In this document: positions 26,699 to 39,777 of the stretch, piece after piece
How the letters are laid out: every line of letters starts with the position of its first letter
How positions within the stretch are numbered: position 1 is the stretch's first letter
Assembly: GCA_026413225.1 (NCBI GenBank)
Contig: CM048552.1
Location: forward strand, 194,073,553-194,137,552
DNA: 64,000 bases
Origin: Otis tarda
Lineage: Eukaryota; Chordata; Aves; Otidiformes; Otididae
Direction: 5' to 3'
Program-made: the position numbers and the translations under genes
Notes under the pieces: model-generated
What the model saw: only the letters and a program-made list of their open reading frames with translations
Told to the model about the DNA's origin: nothing
Databases searched by the model: none

Positions 26699-29600
26699 AT
26701 GCATTAGATGGTGAAAACAAAAGCTTAAGTATGCAATTGTTTGATATAAAATCAGATAACTTGTGAACATGCAAGATTTTAAATTGTTTTGCAGTTCTGT
26801 GACTTTTCCACCCAATGAGTGGGAACTATTTTTATTTTAAAAATTAAAACTTGGGGTAATGTAGCTCAATATTTGCAGCCTCATTTTTGTTTTAAGTAAG
26901 CAAGTTGTAACGTTGCTCTGGAGTTGTGGTATTTTGTTAAGAATGTCTAGAATGTTCTTGTCATCACAGCAAAACAGACCAAATTGGGTATGAAAGTAAT
27001 TGTGAGGTAATAAATGTGTCAGATCAATATTTTATAGAAGTTAATTTTTGCCCAGACAGAGTTGGTTTACTTTGGGATGGAGTGATAGATGTTGCATTAT
27101 GCCTGTCTGTTTTTCCTTCATTCCACAGAGAGAAATGTGTTTTTGTATTTCATTGCAGAGATTTGTCATGCTTAACTACCATTTGATGGGGTGTACAGAA
27201 TTTTTACGAAGAACCCTTGTTTGTAGAGCAAAATGCAATTTGATCAAGGAGCATATCCAATGTGTGAACTGATCTGTTTTTAAAATGTTGTAAATGATAG
27301 TAATAAGTAGTTCTAGATCATGAAGAAGAAGGAACTATCACTTGTTTATCTTGTTTCTACCAAACTGTTTCCAGCAATAGAGCACAACTGGCAGTGGTGT
27401 GTGCTAAAGGAGGACCCATGTGTGTCTGGGCAAAGGGAGTAGTTGTAGAAAAACAAAGCGGAGCTTTTGGATCAGGGTGCCTAGAGTGGTGTAGTGCTGT
27501 CAGATATTATTCAGCAGACTGGGGAAAAATCAGTGGCAAGCTACATGCTTCTGCATTGGTCCGTTCTTTGCAGTGGGAGTAATTTTGCAGTGCTATAGGC
27601 TGTGCTTCCCACCCCAGCCCCAGAGATAGCACTGCCACTGCGTGTTCCCATGACCTTCTCCCAAGAGGTTGCACAAGGCCAGTGGTAGGTGTCAGGATGC
27701 CGGCGTCGTGCGTTCCCGGGGGCTGGTTGGTTAGAAAACAATTGGGAATAAGCATGGTTTATTATTGGGTTCAAGTCAGCATTCCTATACGTTAATACTT
27801 TTATTGGCTCTTGCAGTTGTACTCATCGTGTAGATTATTTTTTTTTTCTTTGCATGCAATTTTTGCTTGAATCCGAGCTCTTGTCCACAGACATCCCTCT
27901 CTTAATGCAGTGCCATTTTCAAAATTTGGGGCAAAGAATGCTAGTCATGGAGGATTTTAAGCTCTTACCTTCCTGTGGCTTTCTTTGTTCTTCAGATTGG
28001 TGCTAATCCTAGTTTCCAAGTTCATATATAAGGAAAAGAAAGCTGGTGCAGGAGAGGTTTTTGGCACAACAGAAGCAAATGGAAATTCAAGCACAGCTAA
28101 CGGAGGTAAAATGTCGCTGACTTGTGTACTGAAACCAATTCGAGGGAAGCAGTTTTCAGGGGTTGCTATATCGTGCTTGGATAAGCTGTTGTGTTCAGCC
28201 ACAGGAATGTTATGTTTGCTTTGAAAGGACCAACCCACGGGGCTTTTTTCTGACACAGAGCAACATTTCAGAACCTAGGCGTGTTGTGATTTTTCTGGCT
28301 ATCAAGTTTTGGTTGGCATTCCTGAACAAAGTATTCACTTAAAAAAAAAAAAAAAAAAAAAAAAAGCTTGGCTGGTATCAGTGAGCCTTCTTTGCTGATG
28401 CCTTTTAGTTTGTTATAGCATGACTGTGCTTTTGTCTGCATACCTTGTAGTAGTACCTAGAAGAAACGAGCTATATCAGCAACGTACTCTTATGGCAGTA
28501 GAATAGAGCCTATACTGGAGTTTACTGCGGGTATAGCAATGTCATGCAAATCATTCCCCTAATTGACGTCACTACCTGCTACGCCAGCAAGAACAAAACA
28601 ACAGGAAGGCTCCACGACCGCCACAAGGCTCTTAAGCTAACCACATTTTAACTTCGACACTGTTGGTTCTTCCACTGTCCTCAGTCTGTGCAGAACAGTA
28701 CAGTCAAAGTCCATCGTACGGCGGGGTAGCCTACGTCTAGAGCAGGTCACGTTTCAGGGCAGACACTGGAAATGTTAATATCTGTATGTGCCTCATGGAT
28801 AGTGCACTGAATATCTGCAATAGATTGAATACTTAAATGTGGACCATATTAAGTTGCTTCTGCACGTTTGGAGGTTAAGCGTTACAGGAAAAAAAAAATC
28901 AGTAACAGTTATTGCCACTTCAGACAAAGGAGGACACCTTATTGTTACTTCCAAGTTCATGTATTTATTTACCAATAGCCCACCCTTCCTTGGGTTCTTG
29001 CCTCTTTTTGTTAGATCTGTTCCTCTATCCCATACAGTTTTCTCCTCTATTTTATTTGAATCAAGTTGTTTAAAAGTTGTTTGTAACCAGACTGAAATAT
29101 CTGTAAGTGAAAGTTGATCGATTCATCACAAGACCACATAGACCTTAATGTGTTCTATAAGCTTTCTGCTCGTGTTCAAAGAGTTTGCTATAAAGTCCAT
29201 TCTGATCGTACAGCTGTAACTGTACCCTCGGTGCAATATGTGTGCACCATAGCTATCATCCAGACCCCCACTGCTCCCTGGGGCTGCCCCCACTGTTAAC
29301 TGAAGTAACTTGTTTTTTAAACTTTTTTTTTTAAAAAAAGTTTTTCAGTTGAGCTTCTTCTGGAGCAGGTTGATGAGAATTTCCTTCTGTCTGGCCTCTT
29401 TTTCCTGTCTTTGTCTTGTTTGCTCTAGAAGTGTTTTCTCAGATGTTTATTGTTACTGACAGAAGCTAATGAAGGCTCACCCAGTGAATTAGTAAAATAG
29501 TTCAATGTCTGTGTTAGATCTTGCATTTAAGTTAATTAAAAATTAGTACAAGTCGATTCCTGGACCATTTTTACAAGTGGTCCATTACTAAGCTGTCATT

Positions 29601-32600
29601 GCTGCTTCTAATGAAGGTTGAAGCTTTAAAAAATCAGAGTTTTGTGGCTTATGCTGAACCAGTATAAAATGCTATTCATTCAGTGTTGGATGCTTTCAGA
29701 ATTTATGTTCACTTCTTTATTTTAATTCCTTTTAAATGCTCAAGGTAAAGCCAATCTCATCCACATTATATTAGGCGAATAAATCCAGATATGTTTGTGT
29801 ACTTGTGGATCTGTCATGCATTTCATCTGAATGTCTTAAAGAGGTGTGTAAGTTAGATCTTTATGTACACATTACAAAGCTTCATAAGGATTCGGCGACA
29901 ACTTCCAAATGTGTTTATTTTTCGACTCGCCAGTAAAAATTGTGTCTTTCTACTTTGTCTGGCAAAATAACCACTCTTCATTTCTGTTATCTGGAGGATG
30001 GCTCAGCACATCTGTTCAGTGCTGATACTTTTATGTTCTGTAGCTTCTGATACGGATCTGTCTATAGCTGGAAGTGGCACGAGCTGAATTAGGCTTCACC
30101 GCACGTACAGCAGCAAATATACCTGTCGTGGTATATTTATACAGCGTGGGCTAGATCCTGCATAGATAATACTTGCGGTTTTAGTTGTGGGGAGTTCTTT
30201 TTCTGACTTCGAAATCCATTTTGACTGATAGCTGCTGACTTATCTATTGACTGTGGCTCTCCTGCTTTCTACAGGGAAAATAACTTTCCGGTGAGGCAAA
30301 AGTGAAGGTGATTCAGTGGTGGTAAAAAGGAGAATCAGCAGCACAGCTTGTCTGTGCGTTTGACCTGAGCTGTCTTGCCATGTAAGCAGAAAAAGAGAAT
30401 CTGTGGGAAAATTAACACTAAAGTGAGCGGTAATGCAGAATTTTGGGTTACTGGAGTGTGAAATGAAACTGTTACAGCTTTTTCTTCTGCAGTAGGGGAT
30501 GTGTGCCATTGACTAGAGAAATGCTGTAGAAGTGTAATGCTTTCCCAAGTCATGTTTTGAAAAACTGTGAAAGCAGGAAGTGTTCATAACTAAGTGTCAT
30601 GCTGTTCTGAAGTGGAAGATATTTGATTAAGAACTTCTGGTTACAGCTCGATGTGTTAACTCTTACAGATGATCAGAACCATATGGCTTTCACGACAGGT
30701 ATCATTTGTCTTTGAGTAAGTCCCAAGTTTAGTGAAGGTAACTTATTTCACACAGTAATGTCAACATTGTGCTGTGATGGTTTGGTTTTTTTTTTTGCCT
30801 GAAGGGGTCAAAGAAGAAAGATTTCTGTTTTAGCTGTGATACCATCTTTGACAATAATGGGTTTTGTTCTAAAGTGTTGATACAAGTGAGGCCATGTATA
30901 CCTGAAAACCTGCTAAGCAGGTTAGGTTGAAATGCAGGAGAAGAAGGGACTTCACTACAATGCACCCACAGGAGTTAGGAGCAGTTGCTACCCCATGTAT
31001 GCTATTTTTCAGATGATGTATCACATGCTGAGTCCTACTTAGCCATCCCTACAGCCTGACTATACAATGGAATCTGCAGTAGTGACTCTATAGGGTCCTC
31101 TGTGGGCATGAGAGTCCTTCTGCCTGCTTCTGCTCCCGAGGAAGTCACTGAATTCACCACAGCTGTGATGATGTTGTTAAAGCATCTCTTGTGTTTAATC
31201 TCTTGTGGTTAAGCATCTCTTACGGGATTTCTTTGCTAGGGCTCAATTGCTGATGGTACAATTTTGGTTACCGTTCTACTTATATATATTTCACATATAT
31301 GAGTATATATAAAATTAATTTCTATATGTAAATAAATAAAACAGTATAAAAAGGAAAAAAAACAAATCCTATTGGAAAGAAAAATTCTTTTCTTTCAACA
31401 GTTATTTTTGCTCTTTCTTCTTTCTTTCCCTTCAGATCTTAACTTAGAAATCCTTCCAAATTTAGCTCTAATGTGAAGCGTTTTTTAGGTAAGAATTAAG
31501 TTGAAATACAGTAGGTACAGACTTTATAGAAATATGATCCAATATGTTTTTACCAGCTGAATTATTGTTCAATTCTGTAGATTTTGCTTTTACTTCTTAG
31601 TTGTGGAGTAACCTTATTCTTCAGATGCTGACAGCAGTTCTAGCAGTGAGTAGCTTCAATAATGTGTTGTTTAAGTAGAAGATATGTATAAATATTATTG
31701 ATGAACAGCATTGATTATAGAAAATGTCATGAGCAATTTATGGGTTTTAGTGGTGGGGAGGTTTAACGTAAATTACCACAACAAAAGTTTGGAAACCAGT
31801 AAATGAGTGATGGAAAAATAATAACATTTATAAGAGAGGAGGAGTTATTTTCTTAATTTTCCAGCTGATGAATAGGTGCATATAAAAAGACAGACATCAG
31901 ATTGCTTTTACTATCATGATATAATATATATTTCTGTAGTCCAGAGGTTAAGTTCTGTACTTATTTAACAACAAACTTAATTCAGTTTTCTGACTTAAAA
32001 TTAGCCTGCTTCTCAAATTTGAAATAGAATGGAAGCAAGCAAAAAAGGTGGAATAACCGATCTTTTAATCAGATATTAAAACTGTATTTAAATGTATTTA
32101 TTAATTTATAAAATTACATTTAAATAGATTGATAAAACTCTTTATTGGAAAAAATGCTTTGCCTTAACATGAATTGAAGAGGATTAGGATTTAGTAAAGT
32201 GAGTTACTGTTTTCTATTTGACAGGGAAAAATATTTTCCCCCAAGGCTCTGCTTTTAATACTACCATCTTTCTTCCCAGATGTTCTTGAATACATTTTGC
32301 ATTGTTTTAAAAACAACTCTAATCTTTAATATGATTATCTGCAAACTTCCTTTGTTAACTGAGGGATTTTTTTCAGATTACCAAATCATTTTATATACAA
32401 ATCCTCCTTTTCTTGGTGCATACCATGAGTCTCCATTGTGTGCCTGAGGCAGCGCCCCAAATGAAGCCGACTGACATCAATTATTGATGATTATTCTCTG
32501 CACACTGGAAAGTGAAATTAAGTCTCCGGTCTTGATTCATGGTTTGTTTCAAACATAGGGTAATGAGAGCAGGTGCAGGGAGACACCAGAGCATGTGTGT

Positions 32601-35600
32601 TGATTTGCAGCATAAGAGCACATGGGACTGAGAAGAGAAAATTATTGGAGCTGAAGTTGTCGTGTGCTTTTAAAGAACTCTGTCAATATGTTTTCCTGCT
32701 GCCCATACACCAGAATGAGAGGAGCTATTTTCTCTAATGGTGGTGGTGATATTTCATTGCTCTGGTGCATGGGATAGCACTTAGGAGGGAAGAGCCCCTC
32801 TGTCCCAGTTCTCCATCCCACCGAAGTGTGGCCTGATCTGATTTGCTCTGACTCCATCAGACTTCACAAGCTAAAATTGTACTCCATATTTCTCATGCAC
32901 CAATAACTTTCTTTCAGTGTTTTTTTTTTAAATTGTGAAATCAAGCAACCTAACACTGGAAATGTGCTTGTGTGTCCTTCACGCTACTCCCTTTTTTGTC
33001 CATCCTTTGCATGGGACTGGGCTTCTGGGGAAAAAAAGCTTCTGAACAACAACCAGCAGCTGGTTACAAGACAGGTTCAGGAGGGGTGGGGAAAATGGAA
33101 AGGCAGTGCATAAGCTAAAAAGTAGCATTTCTTAATTTTGTAAATTAGCTTGCAACCTGAATCATCATGTTTTAACATTGTTACATGTAATTTTTGCTAT
33201 TGTCTTTTTAAATGACTGCAGCAGTTGCAGCAACTACATCATTAGTAAAATCCTTACTGTTTATGAGGTTTAGAAGGAGCTGGCAATACTGCCTGAGCTA
33301 CAAGACGGCATAGAGACAGAAGAAAACTTTATTATCCTATGGAGGAAAAATAGTCTGCTTGTGTTTTTTTCTGGAAGACAAAATATCAGTGAGGATTTGG
33401 GTCCAGCCAGTTTCCTCCACTGCAAGTTCTGTCCAGTGCTGGCAGTCTCTCGCGGGCCCAGCTGCCTGAGTTTCCCTGCAAAGCATCTGCTCTTGGGTAT
33501 TCTTTTGGCAAGCTATCTTCAGGCTTTCTGAAGAACAGACAGAAGAAGGGAAATATAATTTTTTTGCAAAGCCCAATGTGGAATTCCTTGGAGCAGAGCA
33601 AGCTGTGCAGGCACACGAGCATTTTTCATCTTCAAAGTTGTCAAAATCTGTTGTAGGGAAAAAGGTCAGATGTGTGTGCAGGAGCCTGATGTGTCCTCAT
33701 CAGGACTGCTTCTCCATCCTCTGGATGCAGGAGTTCAAACACCAAATGTAGGGGGGGGAAGTAAGAAGTAAGCAAAAGATGATGTGTTTTCGAAGGACGA
33801 GTCAGTGCAGTGAGAGCTTCCCTTGCTGGCAAAACCCTGAGTAAGCAGGTGGGGCTGGCAGCATGCCCTGAAGGTTAATGTAGTCGGTCACCAAGCTGGA
33901 GGAGGAGGCAAAGCCCTTCCTTCTGTGGAGGTTCTTAAGAAAGATGCTCTGAGAAGGCTTCTGCCTGCTGCCTCTCATTTCACCTTGGGCACTGGGAGAA
34001 AGAAATGGTAGCTAGGACTGAAACAATGCAAAGCTAGGGAAAAAAGAAAAAAAATCAATATATACAGTATCAGTGGCATTTAGAACCGTGTTGTTTTTTT
34101 TGGTGGCTCTGAGCAGCAGCTGGGCTGGTGTTTCATTTCTTCTGCAACTCAGCTGCCTCAGCAGGCTCAGAGGCTGCCATCCGCCCTCCCAACCACCCGA
34201 GCTGCCTGCCACACGAGCTCAGGTTTTATGGTGCCTCTGAGGCTATTCCTGGGTGTCAAGTCTATATCGGAGAAATACTGCCACGGTTTTTTTTAGTGCT
34301 AATGCAGGAGAGGTCTAGCTGAGCACAGAGATAGTGATATTGTTAATTTTCCAGGCTGTTGCTATCTTACTCTCAGCTGTCCCTAGACATCCTCACCATT
34401 TTATGTTTCCTCTCTAATGGCATGAGCCAGGATGTCATAATATCCAAACTCAAATGTACCAGAAAATATAATGAATTAGTTGAGCTAGCAGAGTAATTGA
34501 AGAATAAACTGAATTTTAAACAACACAAGATTGCATTATGAACTGATTGCTATGCACAAAAAGCACCAAAGGAGTGTGACTTCATGTAGATTTACTATTG
34601 ATGGCAGCATTTCCCAGATTGCTACTGATAAATGAAAACTGTTTGAACCATTGAGTTAGTGCCACAACATAATGTTGTAGCGAAGGAGAAGTACTGTTCT
34701 AGTTACACTGCAAAGTAATTCTGGAATAAAAATTTTCATAGTGCTTTATTTATTTGTATATCGGAGAGGCTTACCTGTATTCAGCAATTCTGGAGTTTAT
34801 AAAGCCAAAAAGCAAATGCAGGCTTTGGCGTGGAAAGAACTGAATTTGTCCTCAACTCCTAATGTAATTCTTCTATAAGAAATTACTTAGGAAATGTAGC
34901 AGTACAGTGGATTCCTCTCAGTTCAGAAAATTGAGTTTAAGGACATTTGGTGTCCTTAAGGAATTCAGAGATTCTTTGCCAGGTTAGTTTTATGGCAGAT
35001 AGCCTGCATTTTTTGTTTCAATAATTTTCTTGTATTGTTTTTCATTAAAAACAGGTAATGCACATACATAAGACATTTTTAAAATAACCCTCTAGCTCTG
35101 ATGCTAGTAGAGATGTAGGGAGATGGCATAAGAAGTTTGGTTTTGTGAGCTAGAAGTTACCTCGGCTGCGCTCTGGAAGCTGGTGAAAGCCACTCTGAAG
35201 GCTATTCTTACAACCAGAAGCTATGGGAAAGCCCGTGAAATACAAATAGTCAGTAGCAGGTATTTGCTAAAAGATAACAAATCTTGCTTGAGCAGCTGGG
35301 TGGAAGAAGCTGAGTGGACTGGATGAAAGCAGATCTGTGCAGAGGCGTTGGTGTGGAGACAGCTGAGCTGCTGATGTGCAGAGAAACCTGAAAAACGTTT
35401 TTGACCATACTTCATTTTCTATTCATTTTAATATTGAGAATGCAAAGGAGATTCTGTAGGGATGAGATTTCTGCAGGCAGTAGTTTAAGCTCAAGTCAAG
35501 ACTCCGCCATTTCCAAAATTACGTTCTGCACTGAAATACCAACGCATTGAAGGGCGGCTCAGTGGTAGAGATCAAACATAAGCCGTGGTGGTAAGGGAGG

Positions 35601-36721
35601 CAGGAAAGCAAAAAAGCAGTAGTACTGCACTGAAAGAATCTAATTTGGTAGTGATAAACAGTATGATTTGTTTAAGTGAATACTTTTAAGTTGACAGGTT
35701 TAAGTTGTATTTAAACATGAAAAGGTATTGTTTATTTTCATTATGCTTGTAAAGTTTAAATAAGGTTCTCTACCAGGATTGATAATGAAATATTCTTGAT
35801 TTCTAAACTAATTTTATAAAATAGTGAAAAAAAGGTAGCTTATGTGAGTTAGATACTTGAGTATATACAGCAGGCTTTAGCATTATTAAACTAATTCAAA
35901 GTGCTGTAAATCCCTTGATTTAAATTACTTCCCTGTGCCACAACCTAATGGAAGCCGAAATTAATCTAGGAGATGCAATTAATAAGCTACTTACATCCTC
36001 CATGTAATATTTAAAATTAATTATTTCTCTGTTTGTGTTTTGATCACTTAATACCTCCCCTCCTCGCGTCCATCCCTCGTTTCCATAGCAGTGGTCTTGG
36101 AGCTCACTGGGAGGCAGGAGGGAGGACATCCAGCTGCTGCCTTCCCCTCCAGGCTGCCTGGGGAGATGGTAAGGGCCAGTTTCATGAACGAGCCGCAGAC
36201 CACCGCAGCTCTGACTCTTCCAACTGGTGTAGCAGAAAACTTGGGAGAAAGGTGTTATAAAGGAAAAAATAATCTGCCTAGCAGTAGGGGAAAATAGGCA
36301 GCATTTAACCTATTTAAAAAGAAACGAACTTAGGCACTACAGGAATTCCTACAGGCAGGTTTTGAGGAAGGTGATCTTCAAGACCTGATATTTCTGCTCT
36401 CTTCAATGGCAAGTTCTGGTATTTTATGGAAAAGTCAGAGCTGAATTTTCACTGAAATGAAAAATTTAAGAGCTCTCCTGTCCTACTGAGGCCTCCCTAT
36501 TCCTCTTCCTCTGTCCCCCATCCCAGGTAACTTTTGGTGAGTTACACAAACACCATTTATCTTTGAGAGCTTACCCAGCGGGACATGACACTCGTAACAA
36601 ATATTTGTACGATTAAGCCTTTCTCTAGCTGTGGTCAGTCTCTTTTCTAATGCTTGTTACCTAGTTAAGCTAGCATGTGAAATCTGTGTACCGTGATGTG
36701 CTCTTACTGCAAGTGAGACCA

Positions 36722-37853
36722 TGTTCTGGTTTTGTTAGTGAGGGGGGCCTAAGGTGGTAGCTTCTGTAGGAAACTGCTAGAAGTCGCTCCCCTTTGTTTA
36801 GTGGACTCGGCCGGGCCTAGGGCGGACCTGCTGCTGGCCAAGGCCGAGCCAATTGTAGCAGAATGTTCCGTGATAACGCCTCTGCGATAACGTATTTAAG
36901 AAGGGGAAAACAGAAAAAAAAAGGAGGAGAGAAGATGTGAAGCAGCTGAGCGGGGGGCAGAGAGAGGGAGGCGCGAGCCTTGTGGGCCTTGCAGGCCTCA
37001 CCCTCTGGCCTCCCGCCGGGCAGCCGACTGGGCCCAACTCGGCCCAGCCTGGCTGCAAGAAGTGGAGAGGAGATGAGAAGTGAACAAGATGTAAAAAGGA
37101 TCCTGAGAGGCGTCTGCCAGCCTGTTGTGAGGAACGGCTGCAAATGCCAAGGTCAGTGAAGAAGGAGGGGGAGGAGTAATGCGGCTCCTGGCCAAGATTC
37201 CTCTGCAACTCGGGGTGAAGACCATGGTGGAGCGGGTTGTCCCCCTGCAGCCCATGGAGGTCCACGGAGGGGCAGAGATCCACCTGCAGCCTGTGGAGGA
37301 CCCCACGCCGGAGCAGGTGGAGGCCTGAAGGAGGCTGTGGCCCGTGGAGAGCCCGCTGGGACAGCTGTTCTAGAGGGACTGCACCCTGTGGAGGAGATGA
37401 CCCATGCCGGAGCAGTTTCACGAAAGACTGTGGCCCGTGGGAGGGACCCCACGCTGGAGCAGGGGAGGAATGCGAGGAGTTCTTCCCCCAACGATGACAC
37501 AGCGGCATAAAACAACGCGTGATGAACTGACCGCGACCCCCATTCCCTTTCCCCCCCCGTGCCGCTTGGAAGGGGAGGTAGTATAGATAATGTTAAGCCC
37601 GGGAAGAGGGAGGGGTGGGGGGAGGTTATCTTGTTCCCTGTCTCATTCTCCTGCTAATTTTAGAAATAAATGAATAGTTTTCCCCAAGTGGAGTCTGTTT
37701 TGCCCGTAACGGTAACTTTAAGGATTCTCTCCACGTCCTTATCTCAAACCTTGAGCCATTTTTCCTATATCATCTCCTCCTATTCTCTCAGAGGGTGGGG
37801 GGAGCGAGAGAGAGACTGCGTAGTCTGGTCCCGATCGGGGCTGAACTATGACA
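36722..37853 (+). mobile_element. Endogenous retrovirus solo LTR (ERVL-like)
   Basis: The element begins TGTTCTGGTTTTG, ends CTGAACTATGACA, is 1132 bp long and is flanked by a perfect 5-bp target duplication GACCA (36717-36721 and 37854-37858). A TATA-like TATTTAAG lies near 36892 and AATAAA at 37665-37670, both on the plus strand, which fixes the orientation. The middle part has GC-rich degenerate repeats around CCACGCCGGAGCAGGTGGAG (near 37300, 37400 and 37450). There is no internal retroviral coding sequence or second LTR next to it, so it is a solo LTR left by LTR-LTR recombination. The 5-bp duplication suits ERVL-type elements; the family is inferred. It lies in LNX2 intron 1, in the sense of the gene. 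Confidence 0.85.
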
Positions 37854-38921
37854 GACCACTTGACAAACTTTGAGTGCGGTTGTTAGGGATATATGTAGTG
37901 GGTAAACTGAGCTCTTTTAAGGAGCTGTGGATCATCGTTTTCTTTCAAAATATATTAGCGGCGTGGAAGAAAGTGAGCATTTCTGCTGAAGTTTATTGTG
38001 ATAGTAAATGTTAGAAACAAGTCAGCAATACTGAGCAGTCCAGATCATTTTGGAAGCTGCAGGCAATTGGATGATATATCACAATTTAAGTGATTTATTC
38101 TCTATAACGCTTAGAAGTAGAAAGTCTAAACCATTTTTACAGGGTGAATGCTTCCTGGAAACGTACAGGACTCATCATGGGAAACAACTCTGTGTTCAGA
38201 CCCATGTTAAGGTGCCTGAAAGACTTTTGAGGAAAGATATATAAAGAAGTATTAACAAGGAACTCCAAGGTGCTGGTGCTGTGGTATGGGGCAAAGGCGG
38301 TTCCTGGGACCTACTGGTTTCTGATGTGAATGATCTTAAAGAGTTAACACAGGAGAGCTGGAAAGACTTAAAAAAAAAAAGTTACAAAAATTATTAGAGG
38401 CTGCTTTATGGTATTTATTTAAGAACTCTTCTTTCCTCATGTAATTGGTAAATGAACTGTAGTGCATAAAAGTCATGGGAAGTTTCATAATTTTCAAGAG
38501 ATGTTTACATACCTGGTGGCATCACTCACAGGCAGCTGATACAGCTAGGTAGGCCTGGTAATGGTTTGCTACAGGCTGAGTAAATATCATGAACACGTCA
38601 GGATGGGAAACCCTCAGGATCAGTAAACATGACTGGCTAATACCAATAAGTAAAGGTTTCACTGTTGGATATAAAATTGCAGATATGTATATTTAATGTG
38701 TACACGCAAACTTGTCACTTCAGCTAGATACATACAGCGATGCTGTTGGGATCAGCACTTAATGGTATATTTCTGTTAAGGAATGCTTTTCCTGTAGAAG
38801 GTGGGCAGGGAGCTGATGCTACGTAAAGTCATCCCAGTGCTGCTGATAGTGGGGACAGGTGGGAGCAGAGACCATGAGATCTTGGTGCAGGAGGTGGCCA
38901 CATCCATCCTGGCATTCACGC

Positions 38922-39777
38922 TGGAAGGAAGAGATGCCATCCAGAGGAACCTAGACAGGCTGGAGAGGTGGGCCCGTGCCAACCTCATGAAGTTCAACCA
39001 GGCCAAGTGCAAGGTCCTGCACCTGGGTCGTGGCAATCCCAGGCACAAATACACGCTGGGCAGAGAATGGATCGAGAGCAGCCCTGAGGAGAAGGACTTG
39101 GGAGTGCTGGTGGATGAGAAGCTTAACATGAGCCGGCAACGTGCTCTTGCAGTCCAGAAGGCCAACCGCATCCTGGGCTGCATCAAGAGGAGCATGGCCA
39201 GCAGATCGAGGAAGGTGATTCTCCCCCTCTACTCTGCCCTGGTGAGACCCCACCTGGAGTACTGTGTCCAGTTCTGGAGCCCCCAACATAAGAAGGACAT
39301 GGACCTGTTGGAGAAGGTCCAGAGGAGGGCCACGAAGATGGTAACAGGGCTGGAGCACCTCTCTTATGAGGACAGGCTGAGAGAATTGGGGCTGTTCAGC
39401 CTGGAGAAGAGGAGGCTCCGGGGAGACCTGATAGCGGTCTTCCAGTACCTCAAGGGGGCCTACAAGAAAGATGGGGAGAGGCTGTTTAGTAGGGCCTGTT
39501 GCAATAGGACGAGGCGTAATGGTTTTAAAATAGAGGGGGGTAGATTTAGATTGGAAATTAGGAAAAAATTTTTTACAATGCGACTTGTAGAGCACTGGAA
39601 CAGGTTGCCCAGAGAGGTGGTGGAAGCCCCATCCCTGGAAACATTCAAGGCCAGGCTGGATGAGGCTCTGAGCAACCTGATCTAGTTGGGGATGTCCCTG
39701 CTCCTTGCAGGGGGGTTGGACTAGATGACCTTTGAAGGTCCCTTCCAACTCTAACCATTCTATGATTCTATGATTCT
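38922..39777 (+). mobile_element. CR1 LINE, 5'-truncated, ORF2 C-terminus still open
   Basis: From about 38.92 kb the sequence encodes the C-terminal part of CR1 ORF2: [60 protein letters not shown], then [20 protein letters not shown], ending LDEALSNLI and TAG near 39685. The CR1 3' UTR and terminal ATTCTATGATTCTATGATTC repeat follow. The frame has no stop from 38801 to 39685, so the copy is fairly young, although it lacks the reverse transcriptase catalytic part and endonuclease and cannot move by itself. The exact 5' junction is uncertain by a few tens of bases; the frame upstream of it is probably chance. Confidence 0.93.

Noticed and set aside
28339-28365. A tract considered as the tail of a processed retrocopy
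   Set aside because: No gene-like or intronless coding sequence was recognised upstream of it, nor of the similar tracts at 44210, 44786 and 58681.
36798-37508. Minus-strand frame of 236 codons
   Set aside because: It lies wholly inside the solo LTR, antisense, in GC-rich repeats, and has no retroviral or cellular protein similarity that I recognise.
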